Assembly (NCBI RefSeq): GCF_019578655.1
Contig: NC_063256.1
Span: 34,396,342 to 34,460,341, forward strand
Direction: 5' to 3'
DNA from: Ricinus communis
Lineage: Eukaryota > Streptophyta > Magnoliopsida > Malpighiales > Euphorbiaceae
Length of the DNA stretch: 64,000 nucleotides
Positions 24,374 through 35,700 of this stretch are shown in pieces. The position numbers and the translations under genes were made by a program. The notes under the pieces are model-generated. The model had not been told where the DNA came from and ran no database searches. It was given only the letters and a program-made list of their open reading frames with translations. How positions within the stretch are numbered: position 1 is the stretch's first letter; each line of letters starts with the position of its first letter.

Positions 24374-24799
24374 AAAATCAAAGAATCAACAGTATTTCTT
24401 ATGGAACTCACGTTAAAAAATAATTTCAAATCGATAATGAGAGACCAAGAGAGAGGGAAAAGAAGGATAAATCCATAATGAGAAAGTAAGAGAGAGGAAG
24501 ACAGGATTTTATTGCTGATGCGGCCATTTTCTTACGTTGTCACTTTTTTCCATTATAATCCACGTGTCTGGCCACATCATCAATTTAAAAACCTTTCATG
24601 TGCTTCAAAGCAAGTTAAACCATGTGCTAATCCATGTTGTCCCATTTATGGTTAAATTAGTCAGTATTACTGATTAAGAGTGAAATTAGTTACAAATAGA
24701 AGTTAAAGAGTGCAATAGGTTAAAATTAAAGTCTAATGGTGAAATAGGTTAATTTAGAAAAGTTCAGGGATGAAATGATGTATTCGGCCTAAAAGTGAC

Positions 24800-26330
24800 T
24801 AAAATCCCTAAGCTTTTTTCATATTATATTAATAAGTCCTTCTAATAATTAATTTTAACATCCCTTTCATTTAATGAAATTAATTATTATATTATTCAGT
24901 CAGATTTTTTCTATTAGTTAACTGTTATTTATATCTAAACGTAAACTCTACCCTTATAAATAGAGATATTTTAATGTCCTTATAAATAAAGATATTTTAA
25001 CGTCTTTAAATTTTATCAAATAGTATTAATAAGTCCCTTTGTTTCTCTTAAATATTAGAATAATTAATTTAAATTTATATTTAAAACTTAGATACTTTAA
25101 TATTTAAAAGTTCAATTTATAAAATATCAAAGAAATTTAAGAAAACCTTGATTTGCACTAAAATACTTCAATTAAAGAAAATACCTTATATAAAATTATA
25201 TAAAAAGATTTCATAAGATAGTATTTTTATAATTAATCAAGTGAATTAATATTAAGTAAAGAAAACTATAATTTAGTCATATTCTTTTAATATATAAATT
25301 ATAGAAGAATTTTATATACAAAGCTTCAAATTGACTATTACGAGTGATATTAATATAATAATATTAGTGAAGATAAATTAATATTTTAATTCTATTTAAT
25401 ATAATCTTTAATTAAAAGATGTAATAGTTTAAAATAATAAAACGAAAATGATATTAATAATACTAGTGAAGATAAATTGATATTTTAATTTCATTTAATA
25501 TTTATTTTTAACTGAAAAATATAATAGTTTAACGTAATAAGTTGCGAGGGATGTTAAAATTAGTTAAGAAAATAGAGGATTCTACTAATATAATTTAACA
25601 AAAATCAGAAATGTTAAAATATTAAATCTATTAGGAGTAATGTAATGTCTATTTATTAAATTAATATTTCAATATAACATCTATTAATGAAGATAAATTG
25701 ATATTTTAATTTCATTTAATACTTATTTTTAACCGGAGAATATAATAGTTTAACATAATAAATTTAGAAAAATATTAAAATTAGGTAAGAAAATAGAGGA
25801 ATCTACTAGTATAATTTAACAAAACTCAGGAATGTTAAAATATAATATACACTAATAATCAAGAAATAAAAATGAACTATATTTTACGATGAATAAAAAT
25901 AACAAAATGACTATTTCTTAAATACCAAAAAAAGAAAAAAAAAAAAAGCTATTACTCAATTAGTCTTTATATAACCATTCATGTGATGAGTCAGTATATC
26001 CTTTAACCTGAATGTTGCAATATGTACACAAATTAACACAACTTCGTGTTTATAAAAGAAAAATTCATATAGCTAGTAAAAAATATTGACGAGTAATGTA
26101 AATAAAGAAAATGAAAGGAAACAGATAAAATAAGAACTAATGAAACTTGATAATGTGCCTATGTTATCAGAAACAAAGAGGCTAGAGTTCTTTATTAATC
26201 TAATAATTGAATAGGGTATATGGTGAATGTAAGATGTTTTCTTGGTATACAGGGACGTAATTCTTTTTTAATGTTTTTATGTATTTTTTACAGAATTGTC
26301 ATTGTGTCTTACGCAACATCACTCCACTTA
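24800..26330. repeat. AT-rich region with diverged direct repeats
   Basis: Two segments of about 165 bp at roughly 25455-25620 and 25676-25840 are direct repeats, sharing GAAGATAAATTGATATTTTA, ATAATAGTTTAAC, AAGAAAATAGAGGA and AATTTAACAAAA. A weaker third unit begins near 25350. The rest to 26330 is AT-rich with no recognised gene. Confidence 0.65.
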
Positions 26331-26441
26331 CTGATTATATGAGCCATACACAACAGAAAAAATCAGGATCCCTAGTCTCCTGAAGTGTAGCTAAGAATTG
26401 AAAAGCTTCTGAAATCTCCAACCCCTGGAATTAGACCCACC

Positions 26442-26713
26442 TGCATGCGTGCTTGTCTTCTTTCACAGGCTTGTTCGAAACTTTATAACTTTCTACATCT
26501 GCACAAACTTAAATCTTGAGAAATGAGAATCAACATGCAAAAAATATGAGTTGGCTATACTTGCCGAACCCACCTCACTGCAGCAGAGACTAGCCAACAC
26601 AGACACAGACACTTAATCGACATGCAAATAGAATAAGTTGGCTACCCTTGCCACCTCACTGCACTGCAGCAGGGACTAGTTAAATGCAGACACAGACACG
26701 TGATCCACATGCA
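26442..26713 (+). promoter_or_regulatory. RY-motif and G-box cluster upstream of BURP-2
   Basis: RY hexamers lie at 26442, 26534, 26621 and 26708, and a G-box CACGTG at 26697-26702, all 180-450 bp before the start codon. About 85 bp is tandemly duplicated here (about 26546-26630 and 26631-26718, both with GTTGGCTA, CTGCAGCAG, ACACAGACAC), which doubled the last two RY motifs. RY plus ACGT-core sites together are typical of seed or ABA-responsive promoters. This is motif evidence only. Confidence 0.5.
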
Positions 26714-26829
26714 ATAGACAGAGATACATCATGAATAGAGACAGACAGCTTTTTCAATTTTCCTTTTCATTTTTTTTTTTTGAATAATTTGAACTGCTAT
26801 TATGTCCCGTAATGTGCCAGACCAGGGTA

Positions 26830-26838
26830 CTATATATG
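26830..26838 (+). promoter_or_regulatory. TATA box of BURP-2
   Basis: CTATATATG about 60 bp before the start codon aligns with the BURP-1 core promoter. Confidence 0.6.
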
Positions 26839-26892
26839 AGAGGTCAGTCCTCAAGTTATTATATTCAAGAGTTTGCTTATCATTGTAATTTC

Positions 26893-26950
26893 ATGGCTTC
26901 AATGGAGTTTCTCCTTCCCATCTTTGCTTTATTTTGTGTAAGCATTAATG

Positions 26951-26986
<36 letters not shown>

Positions 26987-28610
26987 CTGTTTGCTTTTCC
27001 TAATTTAATTTTGTCGCTATTGATATATGAAAAGAAACTAATGCATATTATATATATAATATATAGATATGTTCTGATATCCAAGATTTTGTATTGCAGC
27101 TGGTGCTGGTAGGAACCAATGCTTCTCTACCTGCTGAAGACTATTGGCGTTCGAAGTTACCAAACACTCCCTTGCCACAAGAATTGCAAAATCTTCTGCA
27201 GTCTGGTCAGTTTCAACCTTTCTTTTTTTATGAGAAAAGAAGGTCATGGGAAAAGAAATCTCTTTTTTTTTATAGTTAAATAATCAAAATTTCTTTAATT
27301 ACCCTAAAGAACATTTAAGATGGGAAAATCATTTCATTTAACTTTCAAGAGCTCAACATATAGAGATAGATCTTCTTCATAATCATATCTTAAATTTCAT
27401 TGTATGATAATTTAAAGTTTCTTATATAGTTATGCTAAAGTTTAATGTCGGTTAAAAAAAATCAGTTCGTGCATGAAATGTTCATATGTATAATGCTTAT
27501 CTGCAATCACTGGTTTCAAATTCCCTTGAAAGATATGAATGTTACTGATTACTTTTTCTTTAAAGTTTTTGAAAGAGAAATTGAAAAAGCAGACGTAAAT
27601 TCTACCTTATACATGCCCTGGTTTTAAAATGAGTCTTTAATTTGTAATTTTAGTAGTAAATTCTTCAAGCTTTCTCGTCTGATTGTTTATTTGCAATTGA
27701 TAAAAGCCGAATGTACTTTCTGGAATATGGGCTTCACCAAATCTGGAGAAAAATATGATATTCCATTTGTGGAAGGGTTGAATGATGCAAGGGAAAACTA
27801 TGGCAATAGATATGACAAATCTTTTGCAGAAAGCTTGGTTGATAGATTGGAAGTATATGGATTAGGATATGATGAATCTTTTATAAAAGGCTTAGATGAA
27901 AAGAGGATATTGGAACATCTTCTTCCCAAGTCAAACGTGTTCTTCTTATCCAGTGATCTCCATGTTGGCCAAACCTTGAAGCTTCTTATAACTAAATCAA
28001 CAAACAAGGCTAGATTTTTGCCACGTAAAGTAGCCGAGTCCATACCTTTTTCAAGTGATAAGTTGCCAAGAATTTTACAGCGATTCTCAATAATCCTGAA
28101 TCATTGCAAGCCAAGATCATCAAGCTAGCAGTAGAGGAATGTGGATTGTCAGAAGTCAAGGGAGAAGATAGATCTTGCCCCACATCTTTGGAATCATTAC
28201 TTGATTTCACTATTGCCCATATCGGAAACAAAGTTGAGCTACTTTTTAATGAGATAGATAAGCCAACAAGAATGCAGGACTACACTATCACAGGAGTGAA
28301 AATGGTGGGAGAAAATCAAGTGGTGTGCCACAAGCAGAGATATCCATATGCTGTTTATTATTTTCATTCAGTGAATGCCACTAAGGTGTATGTGGCTTCA
28401 TTGGCTGGTGCTGATGGCACAAGAGCTAAAGCAGTGGCAGTATGCCACTCGGATACCTCAAGTTGGGCAGCAGGGCACTTGGCCTTTCTGATGCTGAATC
28501 TGAAACCAGGAGAAGGACCAATTTGCCATTTTATTAGAAGTGATACAATTGTCTGGACTTCTAATGAAGTTCCTGAAAAATCCTCTAGTAATCCCCGTTT
28601 CTCGGTCTAA
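26893..28610 (+). pseudogene. BURP-domain protein 2 (RD22/USP-like), frameshifted
   Basis: The exons match BURP-1: 26893-26937, 27100-27205 and 27707-28610. Splice sites are GTAAGC..GCAG and GTCAGT..AAAG in the same phases. The signal peptide (MASMEFLLPIFALFC, then LVLVGTNA) is followed by SLPAEDYW and LPNTPLPQ, three degenerate 20-residue repeats (YDxSFxEGLxD type, residues about 58-115) and the BURP domain. One base is missing near 28095 relative to BURP-1 (AATAATCC versus AATAAAACC), so the frame breaks inside the BURP domain and resumes from about 28104 to the stop at 28608-28610. In the second frame, CH occurs at 28326 and 28443 and in the final CHF at 28524; the second dipeptide is F-H (28362) instead of C-H. 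Apart from the shift the gene looks well kept, so an assembly error is possible. Confidence 0.8.
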
Positions 28611-28800
28611 CCGTAATGAGTGCTTGGATTGTGCATGTTGCTTTCAATAAGCCACCTTTATGTATGTTTTGTGTCCTATGTAATGCATGCTTTTATGTGT
28701 ATGTTATCTATCCTTGAAATGATGAAGAGAACTTTGCATGGGGTGCTATAATTAAGAACATCATCTTTTTCTTAGTTTGAAGGTTCTATTTGGTTCTTAA
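28611..28800 (+). other. 3' flank of BURP-2
   Basis: This is homologous to 15098-15240 after BURP-1 (GCCACCTTT, CTATCCTTGAAATGATGAAG) and marks the right edge of the duplicated gene block. Confidence 0.6.
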
Positions 28801-28930
28801 TATTTACCTATTTAAAGATCATATGTAACAACAAAAGCTTCAAAACTCGGTCATAATTTATAATCAAAGGTGTAAAATTTGAGAAAATCAAATAGACAAT
28901 GGCATACCTGATTCTAGTTAGTCCTGATTA

Positions 28931-29061
28931 GTTACACTAAGTTAGATTATAAATATGTTTTCATTATGACAATTTAAAAATGTCATAAAAGACTAATTAT
29001 GCATATTAGTTACACTAAGTTAGATTGTAAATATATTTTCATTATGACAATTTAAAAATGT
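28931..29061. repeat. Tandem duplication, about 76 bp unit
   Basis: TTAGTTACACTAAGTTAGAT, then TTTTCATTATGACAATTTAAAAATGT occurs twice. Confidence 0.85.
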
Positions 29062-29154
29062 AAGTAAAAAATTCTCATATAGTTCTAAATATTTTTTTTA
29101 CAAATAAGTAAAACTAATTATATTCTCATAATAACAATTTTGACAAAAGACCAA

Positions 29155-32100
29155 TTATTGATGTTGAAATTGTTGATTCTTTAAATAATAAAACTCATCT
29201 ATTATCAAATCTAAATTGATAGTCTTTGAAATTTTTCTTTCCATATAAACCACCATACGTTTAAAAATTCATCTTCCATCTTATCTTCCATCTTATTATG
29301 TAAAAAGCTGATATGATGTGTTTTATAGCTGAAAATGCCCGTTTAGTAGTGGCTACATAAACGGGCAAAGTAAAAACCAACCAAACTAATCTGTCTATCA
29401 AATAATAAGATTGCACCTTATTTGGTTCAACGTGGTCATATTTTAAAACTTTACATGATTAAATACATCAACCTTATAATGGTCCGACTGACTTTTTAAA
29501 TAATGGAATTTCAATAGAATAAAATTTATTTGCAAGTCTACAAATTTGATCATTTGAAATTATCCTTAAGCTTAAAAAAAGAGCTAAAAATCAGAAATTT
29601 CACTATTTCTTCATTAAATCTATCATTTAATTCTTATAATTGAAGATTTATTGGAGCATTGAATATATCAAAGTGATAATGATGCTCAATTGTGATTTGA
29701 TCTCTCTGCTGCTATGAACGTCTTGTAAATTCTTTGTAACGAGATTCATACCAGGCATGTCAATATCATACTCTTTGCAAGCTACTTCTACTTACTTAAG
29801 TAGAGTATCAAAACCATCTTGTCACAGAGTACTTAGCAATAACTTTGTCGAAGATACTAAATCCATTGCATTTAAAATATCAACAAATTTACATCGTAAC
29901 GTTCGATAAAATATATTTTTGATGCACATAATTTTATATATAAACACAATATAAACATAAAATTGAAAGATTTTATCACAATTAAAGAACCATTAACTTT
30001 CCCACAAATAATGTTTGAAGATCCTTCCTCGACGATGCTTTGAAGCACATTAATCATAAGCCAGTACATGTCTATTATAATGCATATTGAAGTAAATATG
30101 AGCTCCAACAAGTACTTCCAACTCGATACAAAGTACCTATTTGATTAGCGCCTTTGGTAGTCCTACATTCACCTGTAGCTACTATATATGCGACGTTAAT
30201 AGCTTGAGCAAATTGTAGCTCAACCTGTCGTTTAGGAGAAGCACTAACAAGATTGACAATGCATGTCAACTTCAAAAAGAATTGCCATAATGAAACCTCA
30301 TTTTCTATAACGGAAACTAATGCAAATTGCAATCGATGAGCAAAACAATGAACATAATATGCGTATGGACAATCTCTTAGAGACAAAGCTTGTAATCCAT
30401 TCCATGCACCACGCGTGTTATTAGCTACATCAGACCTTTTGACTTTGTAAATTATAAATGTGTAAACCATATCGAGCTAGGACATCAAATCTTTCTTTCT
30501 TTAGTGTTGAAGTGGTAGTGTCTGAAACCGTTCTCTTAAAAACCCATCAACATCAACAAATTCAAGTACAATAGTTATCTACTTTGTATTTGAAATATCT
30601 TTTGCTTCATCAACTAGAATATAAAATTGTTAAAGATAATGCAAAAATCTATTTTTGAATTGGTCAATAATTAGTAGGTTTCGTGAGTCCTAGTCTTTAG
30701 CTTTCTTGATCTTGTTTCCATTTCATAGAAAGATATTTCTATTAGTTTTGATTGTTCTTTGAGTTTTAGGTATTCATTTGATATTTTTTATGTGTTTAAA
30801 GATTGGTTTAAGGTTAAATAAAGTAGTGTAATTTTTAGATTATCTCTTTCTTCTCATTTTTCAATTCGGTATCCGAGAACAAAATAATCCTAAAGGATTT
30901 GCGAGTTGAGTGAGTATTTTCTATAGAAAACCAACAATCATAAAAATTGTAACCACCTCGTCTAACATAATACCACCTTTTTTATAGCAATAATTATCAA
31001 GCTTGGTCCTTAAAATGACAACTCATCTTGAAGCTTTAGATCTTTGGGAGGCAATTGAAGAAGATCATCATCCAGAAGAATATTTATCTTAATTAATGTT
31101 TTTGAAGATACCGGTAAGTCTCAGAACAGCAAAACCATTTTGAAGAGACCAACATTATCTCAAAACTGCAATATACTTTTGGTTTTAGGAATTATAAATC
31201 TTTGCATTTATGGGAGAGTGTTAAAGATAATACAAAAATCTATTTTTGAATTGGTCAATAATTAGTAGGTTTCATGAGTCCTAGTTTTTAGCTTTCTTGA
31301 TCTTGTTTCTATTTCATAGGAATATACTTCTGTTAGTTTTGATTGTGCCTTAAATTTAGCCATTCATTTGATATTTTTAGTGTATTTAAAGGTTGACTTA
31401 AAGTTGAATAAAATAGTGTAGTTTTTGGGTTCTCTTTCTTTTCTTCTCATTTTTCAGCAAAAATTTGGCTTTTCCAATTTTAACACAAATGCTATCGATT
31501 GGTACTTTGAAATGTAATTGATTTTTCTTAATTTCTTCTGAACTCCATGCATGTAAAATTTTATCTATATTTAAGTTAGATTTATCAATGCCTCAACAGA
31601 TTTTACAGTATTATTATATTGAGAAGTAGGACCTCCTACATGCATCAATAAAGCACATCTAGTCTCTTCACTCACCATTTTCCAATTTTTAAAACTTTCA
31701 ACAGTAAATGTAGTATGAAAAGTTTTATTATTTTTGGACAGAAAATATGGAAAGCAAAATGAAGCATCATTTGGAGGACAACATTCTATCCAAGGAAAAT
31801 TGCTTGAACTAAGATTGTTGAAATCGTCGACGGTGATTTTTAAAATGAGACAATTGAAATTTCAAATAGTTGTCTCAAATTCAAGTTGATTATGTTTTAA
31901 TAAGCGCCAAGTATGAAGGAATGCTAAACGTTTGGTAATTTTTCCTTCAACTAGGATAAAAGATGCCGATACTCAATTAAGATAAGTTGAAAAGGCCCCA
32001 TTTTATTATAAGCACGTCTAATTTCGTCATGTCAATTCACTAGCTACTTCCATATAGAGTTATGCAATCTGAGATCTCATTCAAGAATAACATCATCAAA

Positions 32101-32248
32101 TTCAGTACGATGAACTTGAGTAGGAGATTCAGATTTTGTAATAGGTACATAAGTATCAACTCTAGATACTAAAGGTTCTTTAGTTGTTGATGATTCTCCT
32201 ACATCTTTCAGTTTAAAGAATTGTCTTGCTTTTTTTTTTATTATCCAT
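29155..32248 (-). pseudogene. hAT-family transposase (TTF-finger/ZMYM1-like), broken
   Basis: Read right to left from about 32248, pieces appear in the family order. An N-terminal polar part has GESSTTKEPLVSRVDTYVPI. The TTF-type zinc finger region (about 31810-31600) has ECCPPNDASFCFPYF and FTVESFKNWK. After a small LTR element comes the catalytic-core side with ILVDEAKDISN (about 30610) and FVDVDGFLRERF. At 30470-30075 is ARGAWNGLQALSLRDCPYAY, YVHCFAHRLQFALV, then GTLYRVGSTCWSS. The C-terminal hAT dimerisation region is at about 29400-29155 (FTLPVYVATTKRAFSAIKH, VVYMERKISK, IIDEFYYLKN), ending at a stop at 29155. Frameshifts and internal stops occur throughout, and the part around the insertion is deleted. 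TIRs were not found. Confidence 0.75.
30628..31456 (+). mobile_element. Small non-autonomous copia-like LTR element (TRIM/SMART-like)
   Basis: Direct LTRs lie at 30628-30863 (236 bp) and 31219-31456 (238 bp), both starting TGTTAAAGATAAT and ending CTCATTTTTCA. After the left LTR is CGGTATCCGAG, close to the TGGTATCAGAG primer-binding site. Before the right LTR is a purine tract, TGGGAGAG. The 355 bp interior contains only ATGACAACTCATCTTGAAGC (start near 31016), whose product MTTHLEALDLWEAIEEDHH looks like the start of a copia gag, stopping after 25 codons. It interrupts the hAT pseudogene. AAAAT occurs at the left edge and 3 bp past the right edge, so the target duplication is unsure. Confidence 0.7.
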
Positions 32249-32433
32249 TAGCACTATATGAAAGTTATTAAAAATTAATTCAAATACAGGTGGACTCAAA
32301 CTCAAAAATATCAAAATCAATCCATTATCTCTCACACTCATGCCCCACCATCATTAATGTGGGTCAATGGGTCGGGATCTACCAATTTTACATACATTTC
32401 TCCTTCATTTCATCAAATAAAATAAATGTAGAG

Positions 32434-32505
32434 TAAAAAAATAAAATTAATAAAATGGATAAAATAATATAAAAAAATAAAATTAATAAAATGGATAAAA
32501 TAATA
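32434..32505. repeat. Perfect 36 bp tandem duplication
   Basis: TAAAAAAATAAAATTAATAA followed by AATGGATAAAATAATA occurs twice back to back, immediately left of the copia-2 insertion site. Confidence 0.9.
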
Positions 32506-32506
32506 C

Positions 32507-32704
32507 ACTTGAAAGAAATAACCTAAGAATTAGGTTTTCATTATTGTATTCTGATATCAAAAAGAGATACATCAGTCTTATATTTATACTTATATATAAG
32601 ACTTTGATAGAAACTAAATAACAAACTCTTAATAGCTAGACTCTAAATTTAAAAGATAAATACTTATCATATCCTAACAACCCTAACAACTCAAAATCTC
32701 AACA
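32507..32704 (-). repeat. copia-2 3' LTR
   Basis: 198 bp; on the - strand it runs TGTTGAGATTTTGAG to CTTTCAAGT. It differs from the other LTR at about two bases (CAGTC/CAGCC and TATATA/TATGTA). Confidence 0.9.
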
Positions 32705-32708
32705 CTCC

Positions 32709-35700
32709 TCAAGTTGGTGCATAAATATCATACATGCTCAACTTGCCTAGACACTTAAAGAACATGTGACTCGAGACTGCTTTGGTAAGGATATCAGCCA
32801 ACTGATCTTCAGAACATACTTTAGGCAATTCTATGATATTCTCATCCAACTTCTCTTTGATAAAAAATCTGTCAACCTCTACATGCTTTGTCCGATCATG
32901 CTGTACTGGATTATAAGCTATATCACGTGCTGCTTTATTGTCACAATACAATCTAACTAGCTGTCTCAGTGCGTAACCTAGATCTTCCAAAATTTATTTT
33001 AACCATAAGGCTTCACACACACCAACAGCCATTCCTCTGAACTCAGCCTCTGCACTAGACCGGGCAACAACATTTTGCTTCTTGCTTCTCCATGTCACAA
33101 GATTTCCACCCACAAACGAAAAATATCCTGCAGTTGATCGTCTATCATCGATTGATCCAGCCCAATCAGCATCAGTGTAAACCTCTATGTTTTGCCAATC
33201 CATATGTTGAGTGAACAAAATTCCTTTTCCAGGTGCAGACTTCAAATACCATAAGATTCTTATGACAGCATTCATATGCCTTTCTCCAGGATTATGCATG
33301 AATTGGCTAACAATACTCAAAGCATACGCAAGATCAGGTCTTGTGTGAGCTAAATACATTAATCTTCCTACAAGTCTCTGATATTTTCCTTTATCAATGG
33401 GTACTTGGTCTACCTCAATGCACAACTTCAGGCCTTCCTCAACTGGTGTGTCAACTGGTTGACATGCTGACATTCCAGTTTCATGCAATAAATCCAATGC
33501 ATACTTCCTTTGGGACAGAAAAATTCCTTTCTTTGATCTTGAAACTTCAATCCCAAGAAAATATTTCAAGCAACCTAGGTCTTTCATTTCAAACTCTTTG
33601 GACAAGTATTCTTGTAATGCCTTCCTCTCTTCTGGATCATTTCTTATAACTACCATGTCATCAACATAGATAATGAGAGCTGTGATCTTCCCATTTGCCT
33701 TCTTTATGAATAAGGTATGGTCTCCATTACTCTGATGATCTTCACATGTAAATAAATGGATAAATTGGACTTACTAATTGTTTTGATCATCCCACATGCC
33801 AAGATAATAAAATGGAAGCTTACCAAAGTAAGCCCTCGTGTCTCGCATGCTTTATACTTAAATACTAAGGCTAAAATGAATTTGCCACCTAGATTAGGAA
33901 AATAAAAATTTGCAAATAATGTAGACACAATGGCATGCCAAGATAAAACCTAAGGCATTAAAGTGCCTTCCGACTAAGATTAGTAAAGACACAATGTGCC
34001 TCCCATTTAGGACTAGTTGAGGTACCAAAAATACCCGTCACCTGAGGCTAGACCCTTGGTTGCACACCTCACATGTTAAGAAAGATAAAAAAGGTTGATG
34101 AATAAAATAAATATAGGGTAAAACTAGGCTAAGATAATTTTATTAGGATAGGCAAATTCTCGTCTACTCTAGTGGAGGCTAGGATTCACCCCCTAGGTGG
34201 ATAGGGGTGCTATAAAAAACCTTCCCTATTCCCCATAGACTTTGAAAATCTCCCAAACCATGCCCGTGGAGATTGTTTCAGTCCATACAACGATTTCTTC
34301 AACTTGCAAACTTTCCTATTCTGCATTGGTGACATACATCCAGGTGGAAGCTCCATATAGATTTCTTCGGATAATTCACCATGTAAAAAAGCATTCTTAA
34401 CATCAAACTGTTGTAATGACCAATCCAAATTTGCAGCCAAGGATAATAACACTCTCACAGTACTGATTTTAGCTACAGGAGAGAAGGTTTCAGTGTAATC
34501 AATCTCATAGATTTGAGTGTATCCTTTTGCTACCAATCTTGCTTTGAATCGCTCGATTGTGCCATCTGCTTTATACTTTATGGTGTAGACCCAACGACAT
34601 CCTACTGGTTTCTTTCCTGCTGGACAATCAACAAGCTCCCATGTTTCATTCTTTTGCAAGGCTTTCATTTCATCGTTCATTGCAGCTTTCCATTTTGGAT
34701 CAGATAAAGCTTCCTGCACACTGTTAGGAATAGATACAGTAGATAATTGATTTGACAGTGACTTATTTGATTCTGACAGGTTATGATTCGACACATAATG
34801 ACTCATTGGGTATTTAACTTTACTAGAAATTTTAGGCTCATAACTAAGTTTAGAAATACCTCTGGTGGATCGTTCTGGTAATTGTTTTCTCGGTGGATCG
34901 GGTTCAAGAATAGGAATATCTTCAGCAGGTGATTGGCGTGGTATTTCAGCTTGGGATTCAGGGTCTTCTTCACTTGAGGACTCTTCTTCAATCGATGGAG
35001 TTAGATCTTCTTGCTCAATACGTATCCCATAATTTTCTGAGTGATCACCAACACCATTATCAACCACTTCATACTCCTCATGAAATTGATAATCTAATGT
35101 CTGAATTTCTTCATGTCTCTCCTCCAGAAATTCAGACTCAAAATACATCACATCTTCATGAAAGACTATATCTATGGATATGAACATACGTCGAGTTGGA
35201 GGATGATAACACCTGTACCCCTTTTTAATTGTTACATATCCAAGAAACACACATCTTATTGCTCGAGGAGCAAGCTTATGGCGGTGATGTTTATGAATAT
35301 GTACAAATACTACACAGCCGAAGACACGAGGAGGTAAGTTTGATGTTGATGGAGCAGTTGTAGTATCATTAAGAACCTGAAAAGGTGTCTGAAAATCAAG
35401 AGTCCGTGAAGGACTTCGGTTAATTAAATATGCAGCAGAAGTAAGAGCTTCTCCCCAATATGATAATGGCATTTTTGCATGAAGCAATGAGGCACGAACA
35501 ACTTCTAGTAAATGCCTATTCTTCCTTTCAGCTACCCCATTTTATTGGGATGTATAAACACATGTACTTTGATTGACAATTCCATTTTCTTCCAAATAAT
35601 GCTTCAATTCAGAGTTATCGTATTCAGCACCATTATCGTTGCGAAGCACTTGAATATGTGCATTATATTGAGTCTTAACATGTGTATGAAATTTCTGAAA

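Larger units (their letters stand above)
22950..24790. mobile_element. Mutator-like element B (internally deleted MULE)
   Basis: Terminal inverted repeats of about 120 bp are evident: left GGGCCAAATATATCATTTCA (22950) versus the reverse complement of the right, AGGCCGAATACATCATTTCA (24790). Similarity continues through CTTTTCTAAATTAAC, CTATTGCACTC and CTTCTATTTGTAAC. The left half contains only the N-terminal part of a MULE transposase on the + strand; the right half contains a GRF zinc-finger frame on the - strand. The catalytic core is absent, so it is non-autonomous. The TIR differs from that of element A, so the two are separate families. No target duplication was recognised. Confidence 0.7.

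Noticed and set aside
17050..33928. Repeated open frame beginning MSTLFANFYFPNLGGK as a duplicated gene
   Set aside because: Both copies lie in the same LTR-derived noncoding segment; no family motif, and the end differs with the flanking DNA.
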